Source: Actinernus sp. WN-2022 (taxonomy: Eukaryota; Cnidaria; Anthozoa; Actiniaria; Actinernidae). Taken from it: DNA of 64,000 nucleotides. The notes below the pieces were generated by a model. That model saw only the letters and a program-made list of their open reading frames with translations, searched no databases and had not been told where the DNA came from. Shown here in pieces: positions 12,115 to 23,720 of the stretch (position 1 is its first letter; the number at the start of each line of letters is the position of its first letter). A program made the position numbers and the translations under genes. The stretch lies in assembly GCA_030867875.1 (NCBI GenBank), contig JAOWCC010000655.1, positions 9,508,269 to 9,572,268 on the forward strand, read 5' to 3'.

Positions 12115-12620
12115 CTGGAACAGGATAGTGTTACTAGAAAAACTAGATAATTAGTTGAATTTGAGATATAACACAGTTATTTCGAAGTCCCAATATAAAG
12201 GATTTGCTCTGTGTTTTGTTGTCAAACACACCGGTACAAATGGAAGAGCTAGGCCTGTGCCATAACACTGCAAATGTGACAACTCGGCCATTAATGATAG
12301 GATTGATGGCGCAATAGAATTAAATTGACCTCCAGGCATCAGTGTTACTAGGAAAACTAGATAATTAGTTGAATTTGAGATATAACACAGTTATTTCGAA
12401 GTCCCAAGATAAAGGATTTGCTCTGTGTTTTGTTGTCAATCACACCGGTACAAATGGAAGAGCTTGGCCTGTGCTATAACACTATACAAATGTGACAACT
12501 CGCCCAATAGTGATGGTATTGATGGCGCAATAGAACTCAATTGACCTCCAGGCATCAGTGTTACAAGGAAAACTAAATAGTTAGTTGAATTTGCGATATA
12601 ACACAGTTATACAGAGGATA
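12115..12620 (+). repeat. About 215-bp tandem duplication (2.3 copies)
   Basis: Units begin near 12125, 12339 and 12556 with GTGTTACTAG(A/G)AAAACTAG-like sequence. The first two run through TTTGCTCTGTGTTTTGTTGT and CACACCGGTACAAATGGAAG and end in TTGACCTCCAGGCATC. The third is truncated. No coding feature. Confidence 0.85.
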
Positions 12621-12959
12621 TTTTTCAAAATCAAAATATGGTTTAGTAAGATTGGGGTTCGGTTGAATAGTGCAGTAGATAACATATTCGCCATGCTCAC
12701 TCAAGGGTTAGAGTTGAGTTTCTAATAAAAGTTATACAAAACAGAAGAAAATCACTGCTACAGCAAAAACTAAATCACCAAAATTCCTGTTAAGCCCGGG
12801 CTTAATGGATTAAAGGCAGCTACGCCCCTGCTACAAAATATAGGAACTAACTGCTGTAAATGCTCACTCAGAACAGGCCAAGAGTGCGTTCGATTGGCCG
12901 TATTATGGAATAAGAATACACAGAATATAATGATCACTACAAATCGCTTATATCGTAAA
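12621..12959. other. Non-coding stretch
   Basis: Nothing recognised; no convincing open frame or repeat. Confidence 0.4.
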
Positions 12960-15240
12960 GTTAGACTCTCCATATATAAAGAGCGTAAGTTTAGCATTTA
13001 ATTAATTAACTGCTAAAGTTTGAGCTCGCATATATACAGAGCGTAAGTTTAGCATTTAATTAACTGCTAAAGTGTGAGCTCGCATATATACAGAGCGTAA
13101 GTTTAGCATTTAATTAACTGCTAAAGTGTGAGCTCGCATATATACAGAGCGTAAGTTTAGCATTTAATTAACTGCTAAAGTGTGAGCTCGCATATATACA
13201 GAGCGTAAGTTTAGCATTTAATTAACTGCTAAAGTGTGAGCTCGGATATATACAGAGCATAAGTTTAGCATTTAATTACTACTAAAGTGTGACTCTCCAT
13301 ATATACAGAGCGTAAGTTTAGCATTTAATTAATTAACTGCTAAAGTTTGAGCTCGCATATATACAGAGCGTAAGTTTAGCATTTAATTACTGCTAAAGTG
13401 TGACTCTCCATATATACAGAGCGTAAGTTTAGCATTTAATTAACTGCTAAAGTGTGACTGTCCATATATACAGAGCGTAATTTTAGCATTTAATTAACTG
13501 CTAAAGTGTGACTGTCCATATATACAGAGCGTAAGTTTAGCATTTAATTAACTGCTAAAGTGTGACTGTCCATATATACAGAGCGTAAGTTTAGCATTTA
13601 ATTAACTGCTAAAGTGTGACTCTCCATATATATGGAGCGTAAGTTTAGCATTTAATTAACTGCTAAAGTGTGACTCTCCATATATACAGAGCGTAAGTTT
13701 AGCATTTAATTAACTGCTAAAGTGTGACTCTCCATATATACAGAGCGTAAGTTTAGCATTTAATTAACTGCTAAAGTGTGACTCTCCATATATACAGAGC
13801 GTAAGTTTAGCATTTAATTAACTGCTAAAGTGTGACTCTCCATATATACAGAGCGTAAGTTTAGCATTTAATTAACTGCTAAAGTGTGACTCTCCATATA
13901 TACAGAGCGCAAGTTTAGCATTTAATTAACTGCTAAAGTGTGACTGTCCATATATACAGAGCGCAAGTTTAGCATTTAATTAACTGCTAAAGTGTGACTG
14001 TCCATATATACAGAGCGCAAGTTTAGCATTTAATTAACTGCTAAAGTGTGACTGTCCATATATACAGAGCGCAAGTTTAGCATTTAATTAACTGCTAAAG
14101 TGTGACTGTCCATATATACAGAGCGCAAGTTTAGCATTTAATTAACTGCTAAAGTGTGACTGTCCATATATACAGAGCGCAAGTTTAGCATTTAATTAAC
14201 TGCTAAAGTGTGACTGTCCATATATACGGAGCGCAAGTTTAGCATTTAATTAACGGCTAAAGTGTGACTGTCCATATATACGGAGCGCAAGTTTAGCATT
14301 TAATTAACGGCTAAAGTGTGACTGTCCATATATACGGAGCGCAAGTTTAGCATTTAATTAACGGCTAAAGTGTGACTGTCCATATATACGGAGCGCAAGT
14401 TTAGCATTTAATTAACGGCTAAAGTGTGACTGTCCATATATACGGAGCGCAAGTTTAGCATTTAATTAACGGCTAAAGTGTGACTGTCTATATATACGGA
14501 GCGTAAGTTTAGCATTTAATTAACGGCTAAAGTGTGATTCTCCATATATACGGAGCGTAAGTTTAGCATTTAATTAACGGCTAAAGTGTGACTGTCCATA
14601 TATACGGAGCGTAAGTTTAGCATTTAATTAACGGCTAAAGTGTGACTGTCCATATATACGGAGCGTAAGTTTAGCATTTAATTAACTGCTAAAGTGTGAG
14701 CTCGCATATATATGGAGCGTAAGTTTAGCATTTAATTAACTGCTAAAGTGTGACTCTCCATATATACAGAGCGTAAGTTTAGCATTTAATTAACTGCTAA
14801 AGTGTGACTGTCCATATATACAGAGCGTAAGTTTAGCATTTAATTAACTGCTAAAGTGTGACTCTCCATATATACAGAGCGTAAGTTTAGCATTTAATTA
14901 CTGCTAAAGTGTGACTGTCCATATATACAGAGCGTAAGTTTAGCATTTAATTAACTGCTAAAGTGTGACTGTCCATATATACAGAGCGTAAGTTTAGCAT
15001 TTAATTAACTGCTAAAGTGTGACTGTCCATATATACAGAGCGTAAGTTTAGCATTTAATTAACTGCTAAAGTGTGACTCCATATATACAGAGGGTAAGTT
15101 TAGCATCTAATTAACTGCGAAAGTGCGAGCTCGCATATATACAGAGCGTAAGATTAGCATTTAATTAACGGCTAAAGTGTGACTGTCCATATATACAGAG
15201 CGTAAGTTTAGCATCTAATTAACTGATAAAGATTGAGTCT
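12960..15240 (-). repeat. 54-bp satellite, right array (inverted)
   Basis: About 42 copies of the reverse complement of the left-array monomer (GAGCGTAAGTTTAGCATTTA, then ATTAACTGCTAAAGTGTGA). Blocks of shared variants are clear: GAGCGCAAG copies at about 13900-14215, and CGGAGCG plus AACGGC copies at about 14220-14690, which indicates local unit-by-unit spread. With the left array it forms an inverted pair around 2.8 kb. Confidence 0.95.
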
Positions 15241-15389
15241 GTATAATATACGAACTCGGTATAGTGCTAAATTTATGTTTTATCTATAGAGTAACGAAAC
15301 TGCGAATTTAGCAAATGTCAAATGACCGCGAAAAACAAATAGCCCGATCTGTCAACGTTCTCCGTGTGCAGTCGCCTTACTGAGAATAA

Positions 15390-16448
15390 TTGTTAATATT
15401 CGATTTATCGCCGAAATACAAACTAAGGGGATATGTATTTCAAGTCACTTCAGGTATTGGCGGACATCTTGGCAGGATCGAGATGCCCAGCTTCCAGTTT
15501 CTTAGAATCTACGGGTCAGCCCTTGATTGTAAAAGGCGATGGTATGCTTTTTCTATGGACCTTTGTGGCTGCCAGCCTAAAAAAAATTCAAGCAACAAAG
15601 TCTTTTCACAGTTTCCCAGCGAAATTGCTCGAGTGAAAGTAAAAGAACTGTGGCGGGAAAATGGCCAGAACGCGACTAGAAAGATGTTTGACTCTGGCCG
15701 CGAGATGGATGAAGTTTACGTCGCTACGGCGTTCGGTATCTGCGCTGGCCTTCTAAGGCAACGAGAATTCTCAAAGGAAGGGTTTGTTTGCTCCGATTCC
15801 TTCACGCAAATAGTTGAAGTTATTAATTCTGTGGAGCTCAAGAATGACGAAGATTCTTACGTCGATCACGCGGTCGGTGTTAATAAGAATGACGAGCTGA
15901 CACCAAAGACCTCCAGAATTCGTAATCTTCAAAACCAGGTGCAGTTTTACGATGCAAAAGCTGCCGAATTGCTTTTGACTCCTCCTATCACCCCGATTAC
16001 AGGCCATGGAATTGATTCATTGGCATTGCAATCTAGAACTCCTTTGTCGATGCGGAAATCCATTGTCGAGATCTCAAGCAACACTTCAATGGGCCCCATC
16101 ACGAAGAAGAGGGCTATTTCGGCAATATGTGCCAAAACATTCGCTTCCCTTGGTAATCATTGTGAAAGGGAATCGATCGGAACGATCTTTGGCCATGGGA
16201 TTGTTTTTGGCGGGAACGCCGAACAGAGTTTTGTGTGCGAAGAACTGTCGAAGGCAGTTGAGATCATGGAGTCAAGATTCGGAATTAGAAATGGTTTGGT
16301 GAAACTGCTTGGGGAGAGCGTGTACGATCGCCTACAACAAGACATGAGAGTACCAGACTGGGTTCAGCTCCTCGTGAAGCTGAAATCGAAGCTGCCTGAT
16401 GATGCATGGCAGACACATCTGAACTATCTAAATCTAGGAAGAAGTGGG
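15390..16448 (+). CDS. Unidentified protein-coding exon
   Basis: An open frame of about 350 codons ends at a consensus donor (GGG|GTAAGA at 16448/16449, phase 0). I do not recognise the protein. It is soluble, mixed-charge, with stretches [33 protein letters not shown] and [20 protein letters not shown], and looks like real coding sequence rather than chance. The first ATG in frame is at 15483; an acceptor-like TTTCACAGTTTCCCAG near 15604-15619 may instead mark the true exon start. It begins 150 bp beyond the satellite array. The downstream continuation of the frame belongs to a Penelope-like insertion, so later exons are not visible here. It could be a host gene or a transposon-borne gene. 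Confidence 0.5.
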
Positions 16449-16599
16449 GTAAGATATTCGGTGAATGCTTTTGATATACGAAATTACAATACAAACGGAT
16501 ACTATAAATTATGTCACTCTCTATTCTACCTCTCAGAAATTATGTCTGCAGTTGCATTCTTTCTTTGTATTTTCTACTTATTATGCCAACTACCGATAA

Positions 16600-17676
16600 C
16601 ATACAGACAACGAATCGGACCTTACAGAGATGACGGGCTAGGAGCGTTCCACGAGACACCAAGACAGATCGAAAATATAAAGAAAAATATCTGCAAGGTC
16701 TTTACAGATAACGGTCTAAAAATAACCAATGAAGCAAATAAGATGATCGTAAACTTCTTGGATGTCACGCTAAACCTGAACAAAGGCACATACGAACCTT
16801 ACATCAAGCCAAACAATGTACCACTGTACGTACACAAAGCAAGTAATCATCCACCTTCAATCCTGAAAAATATACCTCTAGCAATCAACCGACGGCTGTC
16901 TGAAATATCATCAGATCAAGAAAGATTCGATAAGTCAGCACCCATATACCAGGAAGCACTTAACAACAGCGGCTACGATTACGTTCTCACCTTCAAACCG
17001 CCAGCCATGCAGCTCTAACCCTAAGAAAACCCGTAAAAGAAACGTAACATGGTATAACCCACCGTATAGCGCAAACGTGTCCACTAACATCGGGAAGAAA
17101 TTTCTCAATATCATCGGAGAAAGTTTTAATCACAACAACACACTCCGCAAGATATTCAACTGCAACACACTAAAGTTAAGCTACTCGTGCATGCCTAATT
17201 TAAGGAGTACAATTTCCGCCCACAACACATCAACAATCAAGAAGGCACAAACAAAAACAGAAAATACAAAGAAAGAATGCAACTGCAGAAACAGCACTGA
17301 GTGTCCGCTAGAAAAGAAGTGTCTAACAGAAAGTGTGATATACCAGGCGACGGTCAAGAGCAACAACAGAACAGAAACATATATAGGACTAACAGAAAAT
17401 GCCTTTAAAACTAAGTACAGAAACGAAAAACACCAAAACGCCACAGAACTGAGCAAATATATATGGACACTAAAGGACAATAACGAAACGTATGAAATCA
17501 AGTGGAAAGTCATCAAGAAAGCTAAATCGTACTCTAACGCCGCTAAACGTTGTAATTTATGCTTAACTGAAAAATATTATATCTTATGTAAACCTGACCT
17601 TTGCACACTTAACAAGCGTAATGAACTCGCGAGCGGCTGTCGGCACCGCAACAAATATCTGCTGGAATTTGTATAA
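16600..17676 (+). pseudogene. Penelope-like element: RT C-terminus and GIY-YIG endonuclease
   Basis: The first part (about 16608-17010) has the reverse transcriptase YRDDGL motif, followed by [25 protein letters not shown] and [11 protein letters not shown], a pattern typical of Penelope-like elements. The frame breaks near 17005 and continues in another frame to 17676. That part has a Cys cluster (CNCRNSTECPLEKKC) and a GIY-YIG nuclease core (VIYQATV, TYIGLT, LSKYIW, KWKVI, RCNLCLTEKYYI). The nuclease nicks target DNA to prime insertion. The 5-prime half of RT is missing, so the copy is truncated and frameshifted. It lies downstream of a splice donor, so it may sit in an intron of the preceding gene. 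Confidence 0.88.
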
Positions 17677-17771
17677 CATCTATATATAGTACTAGCGTGT
17701 GAACCATAACAACGCACGTAACATGACCTTTCTATCAATCTATGTAATATTCTTTGTCGAATTATTCACGC

Positions 17772-17838
17772 ATTGCTACCTGAAGAGTACGGACGGTGTT
17801 TCCGCATCGGCCGCACGAAACAGCGTTGTAGTGGAAAT
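17772..17838 (+). ncRNA. Candidate type I hammerhead ribozyme
   Basis: Conserved core boxes are present in order: CTGAAGA (17780-17786), GAAA (17817-17820) and a GTA cleavage triplet (17828-17830). Stem II pairs GTACGG with CCGCAC (one mismatch, with the required G-C closing pair). Stem III pairs ACA with TGT around GCGT. Stem I pairs the bases before CTGA with GTGG after the site. Penelope-like elements are known to carry hammerheads in their terminal regions, and this lies 96 bases past the GIY-YIG stop. Confidence 0.6.
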
Positions 17839-17854
17839 AAACAGCATGTGAATC

Positions 17855-18894
17855 AAGAAGAACTTCGATTAATTTGTTTATAAATAGCTCCAACAGTTGA
17901 GCACTTTTTGACCTTTGAAACGTTACATTCCCTGTGTATAAAGGAAATGGTATATATATATATATATTTTCCCTTAGTTATATTATTATCATTATTATAT
18001 TTTTTTAAATTTATTGGATGTATACTGATGTACAGAGTGTTGTTCCACGGTACCAATAAATAAACATTGTATTGTATTAACGCCGTGTTTTCGTCAAGCT
18101 CCGTCATTACCTTGACAATCAGCACGAGTTTCCTATAATTATTTACGCAACTACCTTCAATGAATGATATTTATATATCATTTCTAAAGCCGTAAACAAC
18201 TTACCGTAACTGGTTCAATTCACCAGAATGCCGTGAATCTTATTAGCGAAATTCGATTGCTATTGTGAAGTGTTTTAAACGCAAAGTCAGTGCCATTTCT
18301 CTGAAATGCTCTGATTATAGAATTAAGTGTCACGGCGTGTTCTTTATTTGTTACTTTCGAATGCTAGCTAGTAAACAAGTTATTTGGAAGTGTTGTTTAG
18401 CGCGAGCATTCACTGCCCCACTTAAAGTCGCAGTTATCCTTTAGAATACATTGTATTTCACCTGCGTGCAGACGTTGGGAGCGAACGTCTTCACGCAGAC
18501 TCAGTATGGTTTATTTTTAGCGTACAATTTCGTCCTAGCTAGTTATTTAATAACTAACCGCAAATTTAGCAGGATCCGATGTCCATACGTTTACTGTAGG
18601 TGTATACCAGACACCTATTTCACACCTAAAAGAATCTTAAAGATCTAACTCTTGAAGCAGAGCTCCTTCTCACATATCGGACACCGCTGTGCCATTTCTA
18701 GTATTCAATGTTAGAAAACGACGGGGAACCCGCATACCTGAACCGGGTTAAGCTCGTCATGATTGTGTTGAACAATAAAGAGAATGTGTTCTGTCATGGG
18801 ACAAGCGGCTGATAGTTTCCCTTGGAAATTAAAAACTAGCATATAAGCCCTCAAACTTCGTTCTCGGGCTTATATTTATTTCAAGAACATAACA
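17855..18894. other. Non-coding stretch
   Basis: No gene recognised. A short (TA)n tract lies at 17951-17968. The right copy of the 25-bp inverted word is at 18737-18761. Confidence 0.5.
18737..18761. repeat. 25-bp inverted repeat, right copy
   Basis: Exact reverse complement of 8849-8873. Sequence beyond the word does not align, so it may be a transposon terminus or a piece of a dispersed repeat. Confidence 0.85.
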
Positions 18895-19740
18895 AGCTAT
18901 CCCTCGACAAAGTGTCCCTCGACAGGCACACTTTATTATTATAATTAATGGTCGAGTCAAGATGGGTGACAAAAGGATTAAGTATTGCAAGGTTTGCTTG
19001 TTTGCTTAATTCCATGTAATTGTTACAGTATATGATTACCGAGAGTTGAGTATTGCAACTGAATAAACATGATAACCGTCTAAGGATAACAAGAAGCTGC
19101 ACGCAGCTCGAACTCCGGCGTATATTTTTTTAACGCGGACGCTCTCATACACCTGCGTGTTTGGCACATTACAAACGCACAATCAGATGCGAAAGTGCAC
19201 ACATACAGTCGATTCCATCTAAAATTTCACACGAGTGAACAAAATTAGAATACGAGTAAACACGAGTGACTTCAAGTAAGCCAGGGTACCCTAGGATAAC
19301 ACAAGTAGTTCAAAAATGTTTGGATTCAAATACTATGATGATCTGATCTAAACCTCCATACGAGTCAGAACACGAGTGCATAACGCTTCAAAATTTAAAT
19401 AACAAAAACTATAATAAAATAATAATAATAATTGTTTATCGTCTCAGGTGTTTCGAGTTAACAGTGCGGTAACCTCTTTTTGCATTTCAGGGCTACCTGT
19501 CTTATCCTAGGGTACCCTGGGTAAGTTATTTCGGGTTACCTGTGTTATCAGTGCGGTTTCTTCTATTTATTTTCTGGTTACCTGTGTTATCTTAGCTTGG
19601 CCCAGTTGTATCGGGTTACCTGTGTTTTCAGTAAGGTACCCTTTCTTTAACAAATAGAATGCAAGCAACCGTGGACGACGATCCTGCTGGTGTACGTTGG
19701 ATCAGTGATTGATCTAATCGGCTGAACACATAAAACTAAA
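18895..19740. repeat. Dispersed repeat R1, copy 1
   Basis: Two diverged 33-bp satellite monomers (18901-18950) precede sequence (from about 19085) that aligns with 22630-22829 plus 23721-24110: AACAAGAAGCTGCACGCAGC, TGCGTGTTTGGCACATTACA, CGAGTGACTTCAAGTAAGCC, then repeated GGGTTACCTGTGTTATC phrases. At 19265 it shows the uninterrupted target site of the Mutator-like element found in copy 2. Confidence 0.85.
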
Positions 19741-20070
19741 AATAGCAAAGCCGACACAACGTAAATTTTAGAGGTTTATAACGATATTTCGGCTGGCCAA
19801 ACCAGCCTTCTTCAGGTAATATGAAGAAATGTTATTACATTGGCGAACGTGACTAACTAGAAATATGGGTTACGAAATACAGGAAATAGATGACAAATGA
19901 TTGACACTATAAATATAGAAATAACAAGATAATGAGGTTATATATATACCAGCTAGTATGACTCGTCACGGATGTTGAGACCATAAGGTACGAGTGTTCT
20001 AGCTTGTGTAATGAGAGTAGCTTCTCTGGCCTTACGAATTGAGTCTCTATTAGAGAACATTTTTTCGATC
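19741..20070 (-). pseudogene. Penelope-like element 3-prime relic
   Basis: Minus-strand 20070-19953 translates to the last about 38 residues of a GIY-YIG-type ORF (MFSNRDSIRKAREATL, then PYGLN near the stop at 19955-19953). Downstream (19820-19750) lies CCTGAAGAAGGCTGG/CCAGCCGAAATATCGTT, the terminal hairpin style of cnidarian Penelope elements. The rest of the element is absent. Core bases resemble a hammerhead, but stem I and the G-C closing pair are not satisfied. Confidence 0.6.
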
Positions 20071-21570
20071 GCTATTTGTTCACATCGCTATTAGTATGCA
20101 CACAGCCAGATCACTGTTAGTACACACGCACAATCAGTCGATTTGAACAACAGAATATTGGCAATTCAACTGTAATTCACTGCAATAAATTCAATCCAAG
20201 GCCTTATTCAGACTCTGAATTCTATTGATCTTTGGAAAATGTCCAGCTAAAACTGTCAATAAATGATGAGTGTGAAAGAAAAACATCAATTTCTTAGTCA
20301 TAAAAAACGTGTAATTCCTAATGAGAAATCATTTTCAAGCCGGCTTCTCAAACTCACAGACTGTTAGACGAAACCACTTTAGCTTATGAACACAAACGGT
20401 TTGGAATTCAATGTCAGTTAGTTAATTGACCTTTAAAATAATATATCCAGGTTCTCTAAATCACAGAGATCTTAAAATTAAATATAGCGATAATAGAACA
20501 AAAAGTACATTAACAGACAAATTGAGAGGAATTGAAATCAAAAAGAGTTTACTTACGATTTCGAATGTCGTCACTGTTCGAATGTTGTGCCTTTAAACGC
20601 TGTACGAACGTTGTATATCGTTGTGTTACGCATATGCATGCCTCCTGCTTTAACAGTCGATCAATTAATTTAATAAACAAAAATTATAATATCGGTCTTA
20701 GCAGTTTCGGGTTGCCTTTCCTCGCTATGCAATTTGGTTCTACCTGTGTTGCACTTAGTTATTTCGGATTACCTGTGTTACCAGTGCGGTACCCTCTCTT
20801 TATATATCCGGGCTACCTGTGTTATCCTAGCTTGGCTCAGTTGTGTCGGGTCACCTGTGTTTTCAGTAAGGTTGCCTCTCTTTGAATTTTCGGGCTACCT
20901 GTGTTCACATCGCTATTAGTATGCAAACAGTCAGATCACTGTTAGAACACACGCACAATCAGTCATAATTTAGGACGATATCTAGTTTCTGAGAGAAACG
21001 CTTGAAAATCATAAGCCGAAGACGCGTGATTTTCAAGCATTTCGAGTGTTCTAGCTCCCAACATCCCAAGTCGTGCTTTAATTCGCCAGTGAGAACGGCA
21101 TAAAAACGTCTGGTCTATTAATTGCTTTTATGACATGATTATGATAACGCAGGATTTGAACAACAGAATACTGGCAATTCAAGTGTATAAATGCAATACA
21201 ACGACATATTCATACTTCGAATTTGATTGAAAATATATCAAAAACTCGGGGAAATGTCCGGCTAAAACTGTATGAATAAATGTGAAATGAAACATAAATT
21301 TCATAGCAAAAATAAAATTGTAATTCCTAATGAGAAAGCTCTTCTAAGTCCGCTTCTCAAACTCACAGACTGTTTTACAAAAACATTTGCGCTTATCAAC
21401 ACAAGAGTTCAGTTGACCTTTACAATAATTTATTCTGAGGTACGCATACTCTAAATCACAGAGATGTTAAAATAAAGCGATAATTAGAAGAAAAAGTACA
21501 TTAACAGACAAACTGAGAGGAAATTTATTCAAATCAAAAAGCGTTACTTACAGTACTTACGTAACTGAAT
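20071..21570. repeat. Dispersed repeat R2, two copies with R1-like phrases between
   Basis: 20143-20560 and 21155-21570 align through TTTGAACAACAGAATA, GAAATGTCC(A/G)GCTAAAACTGT, GTAATTCCTAATGAGAAA and CTTCTCAAACTCACAGACTGTT. Between them (20700-20960) are GGGTTACCTGTGTT phrases. The ACATCGCTATTAGTATGCA word occurs at 20090, 20908 and, altered, at 24257. No coding capacity; short frames are chance. Confidence 0.8.
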
Positions 21571-22119
21571 CTTTCGTTTTGGATCTTTTGGTAGTGTTGT
21601 TGACAGCATCCCACCTTCATGCACATATGCACTGAATCGGAATGAAACTCGAAGCCTACCTCGAACTTAACTTTCAGCTAACCTGTTTCCTTTCATTCCA
21701 CAATGAATAATAAACTCATAAAGTAAGCCCGTAGCTTTCAATATATTTGCCAGTGTCTGAATGAAACAGCTAGATCTTTTCCAATTTTTCTCACGAGTCA
21801 CGGCAGAAGACTTTCTCAAGCTACAAAACTCGAATTTTGATCCCCTTCACAGTAACGTAACGTCTCAGATATTATACATATTCCCTACTTCAGCTAGCGC
21901 TGTGCATTTCAAGTACTTCTCTTTGCCGGCTTCATGCTTCTTGTTCGTGTAGTTGCCCCACTGAGCCGTATCGCGATCGATCGATTACACGTAATAAATC
22001 TCAGTTCCAATCCCTTTCTTTTTTCAGACCCGTCTTGGCCTGTAGATAATTCCCACATAAGTCAACAGTTCGCGACAAAAGATACAAAGCGTGGCAGAGT
22101 CCGCTACAAGTGGACAATC
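21571..22119. other. Non-coding stretch
   Basis: Nothing recognised. Short open frames near 21761-22131 have no familiar motif or splice context. Confidence 0.4.
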
Positions 22120-22629
22120 TTTAGAGAATAGATTTTTCGTGAAGCGTGAACTCTAACCCACTGTCTTCGTTGAACGCTTGTATGAGATTTATGTTAATTG
22201 GTTTTGTCTAATTGCTTTTGTCTAATTGCTTGACCTCTTATCTGCCGTCCTCCTAGAAGACCTGATCCCGGATTGTATTTTGATAGCTATGTTTTCAGTT
22301 CGATGTTGCCTTTATCAATGACTCATACGGTCCCAGACTAAGTGTTTCAAGTTTATCAATTACTTATGTGGTCGTAGACTGGAAGGCGCCGTAGTTTCGC
22401 CTGAGTCAACAATACTTCATCCATATTAATAACTCGGTTAGAGAGAAGATAGAGGCAAATTAAGTACTTCATGACGTGACGGTAGCCTTAAACCCTCTAA
22501 AGCTCTCTACCGAACATTTATCTTTCAACTAATGCGCATGCCTTCTGCTTTATCGCTCGATCACAGCGTCTCCGACCCACATTATTAGCGACAAAGGTCT
22601 GAACGGATCAATTTTTTTACAGGACAGAA
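22120..22629. repeat. Dispersed repeat R3, copy 1 (pair with 28089-28560)
   Basis: The two regions align through AATAGATTTTTCGTGAAGC, CTTATCTGCCGTCCTCCTAG, TTTTGATAGCTATGTTTTCA, GCATGCCTYCT and CGCTCGATCACAGCGTCTCC. A third, minus-strand piece is at 41940-42010. Confidence 0.85.
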
Positions 22630-22829
22630 CAAAAATAATAATAACAAGAAGCTGCACGCAGCTTGAACTCCGGCGTATCTTTTGTAACGCGGATGATCGC
22701 ATATACCTGCGTGTTTGGCACATTACAACGCACAATCAGATGGAAAGTGCGTACACGCAGTCGATCTCATAAAACTCCACACGAGTCAGAATACCAGTGA
22801 ACACAAGTAGAACACGAGCGACTTCAAGT
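22630..22829. repeat. Dispersed repeat R1, copy 2 (left part)
   Basis: Same family as 19085-19640. It is interrupted exactly after ACTTCAAGT by the Mutator-like element and resumes at 23721. Confidence 0.85.
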
Positions 22830-23720
22830 TAGCCTGAATTTCAGCCGTCTCCTCTGGGTTCGTTCCTCCCGAGAGAGACGTCTGAATTCAATAGACGCTA
22901 ATGCCGTCCAGTGACGTCACTACCAGAAAACCTGGTAGTGATTTTTGATTGGTTCATATTCTATAATTTCGCATAATTATCATAATTATCAGCCGAGAAG
23001 ACGGCAGGATTCGCTTTGGACTCGCGATTGTTGCTCGTCGAGTTTCAGTGGAGTGATTGTCTTTGGCAAAGACCTTGAATTCGTAAGGAAAACATCTGGA
23101 AATGGATTAAAAGTGTCCTGCACAATAACCGGCCGACTAACCTGTAAACATGTACATTTTATCGCGTCGCGTCCGCGGGGTTGTTGACAATCGATTATTT
23201 GTTCACACTCGCAGTGGTAAAGAATGTCGCTACTCTCTTCAAGGAACTGTTCTTTCACGTAAATGATGCTTAGTATTTCTTCGAAAATTCTCCATTATCC
23301 TTTCATGTTTTTCTACTTTTCTGTTGCATCATTTACGTAGGTAATATCTCGTAGCTGTGTCGATTCGAACGGCAGATCGCGAGACCGTGTACAAAGATCA
23401 ACGGAAAGACAAAGATCAACTGTACTTTGCCTCCAAATATAATATAACGATTTGTTGCTTCGGAAAGGCTTTCACAACATAAGAGGCACTTGAGAAGCAA
23501 ATGGGATGGAGATATATAATATAGGTAAGGCTTTTATTTTGGTCGGCATAATCTCAAATAAATATTTCTCACGAACTCTTACTACCGCCGTGACAGTTTT
23601 ATTTGCATAAATTCAATTGTTAATCCGCCTTGACGTCACTGGACGGCATTAGCGTCTATTGAATTCAGACGTCTCTCTCGGGAGGAACGAACCCAGAGGA
23701 GACGGCTGAAATTCAGGCTA
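22830..23720. mobile_element. Mutator-like (MULE-type) non-autonomous element, 891 bp
   Basis: Bases 22830-22919 and 23631-23720 are perfect 90-bp terminal inverted repeats beginning TAGCCTGAATTTCAGCCG. The element is flanked by a 9-bp direct duplication ACTTCAAGT (22821-22829 and 23721-23729). Repeat R1 copy 1 near 19265 keeps the site with a single ACTTCAAGT, which confirms the insertion. Long perfect ends plus a 9-bp duplication fit the Mutator superfamily. The 711-bp interior has two overlapping frames (22945-23187 plus, 23258-22989 minus) that I do not recognise and no transposase. Confidence 0.93.

Noticed and set aside
22945..23258. Two overlapping frames inside the 891-bp Mutator-like element as transposase
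   Set aside because: Each is under 90 codons, with no MULE transposase or zinc-finger motif; the element is non-autonomous.
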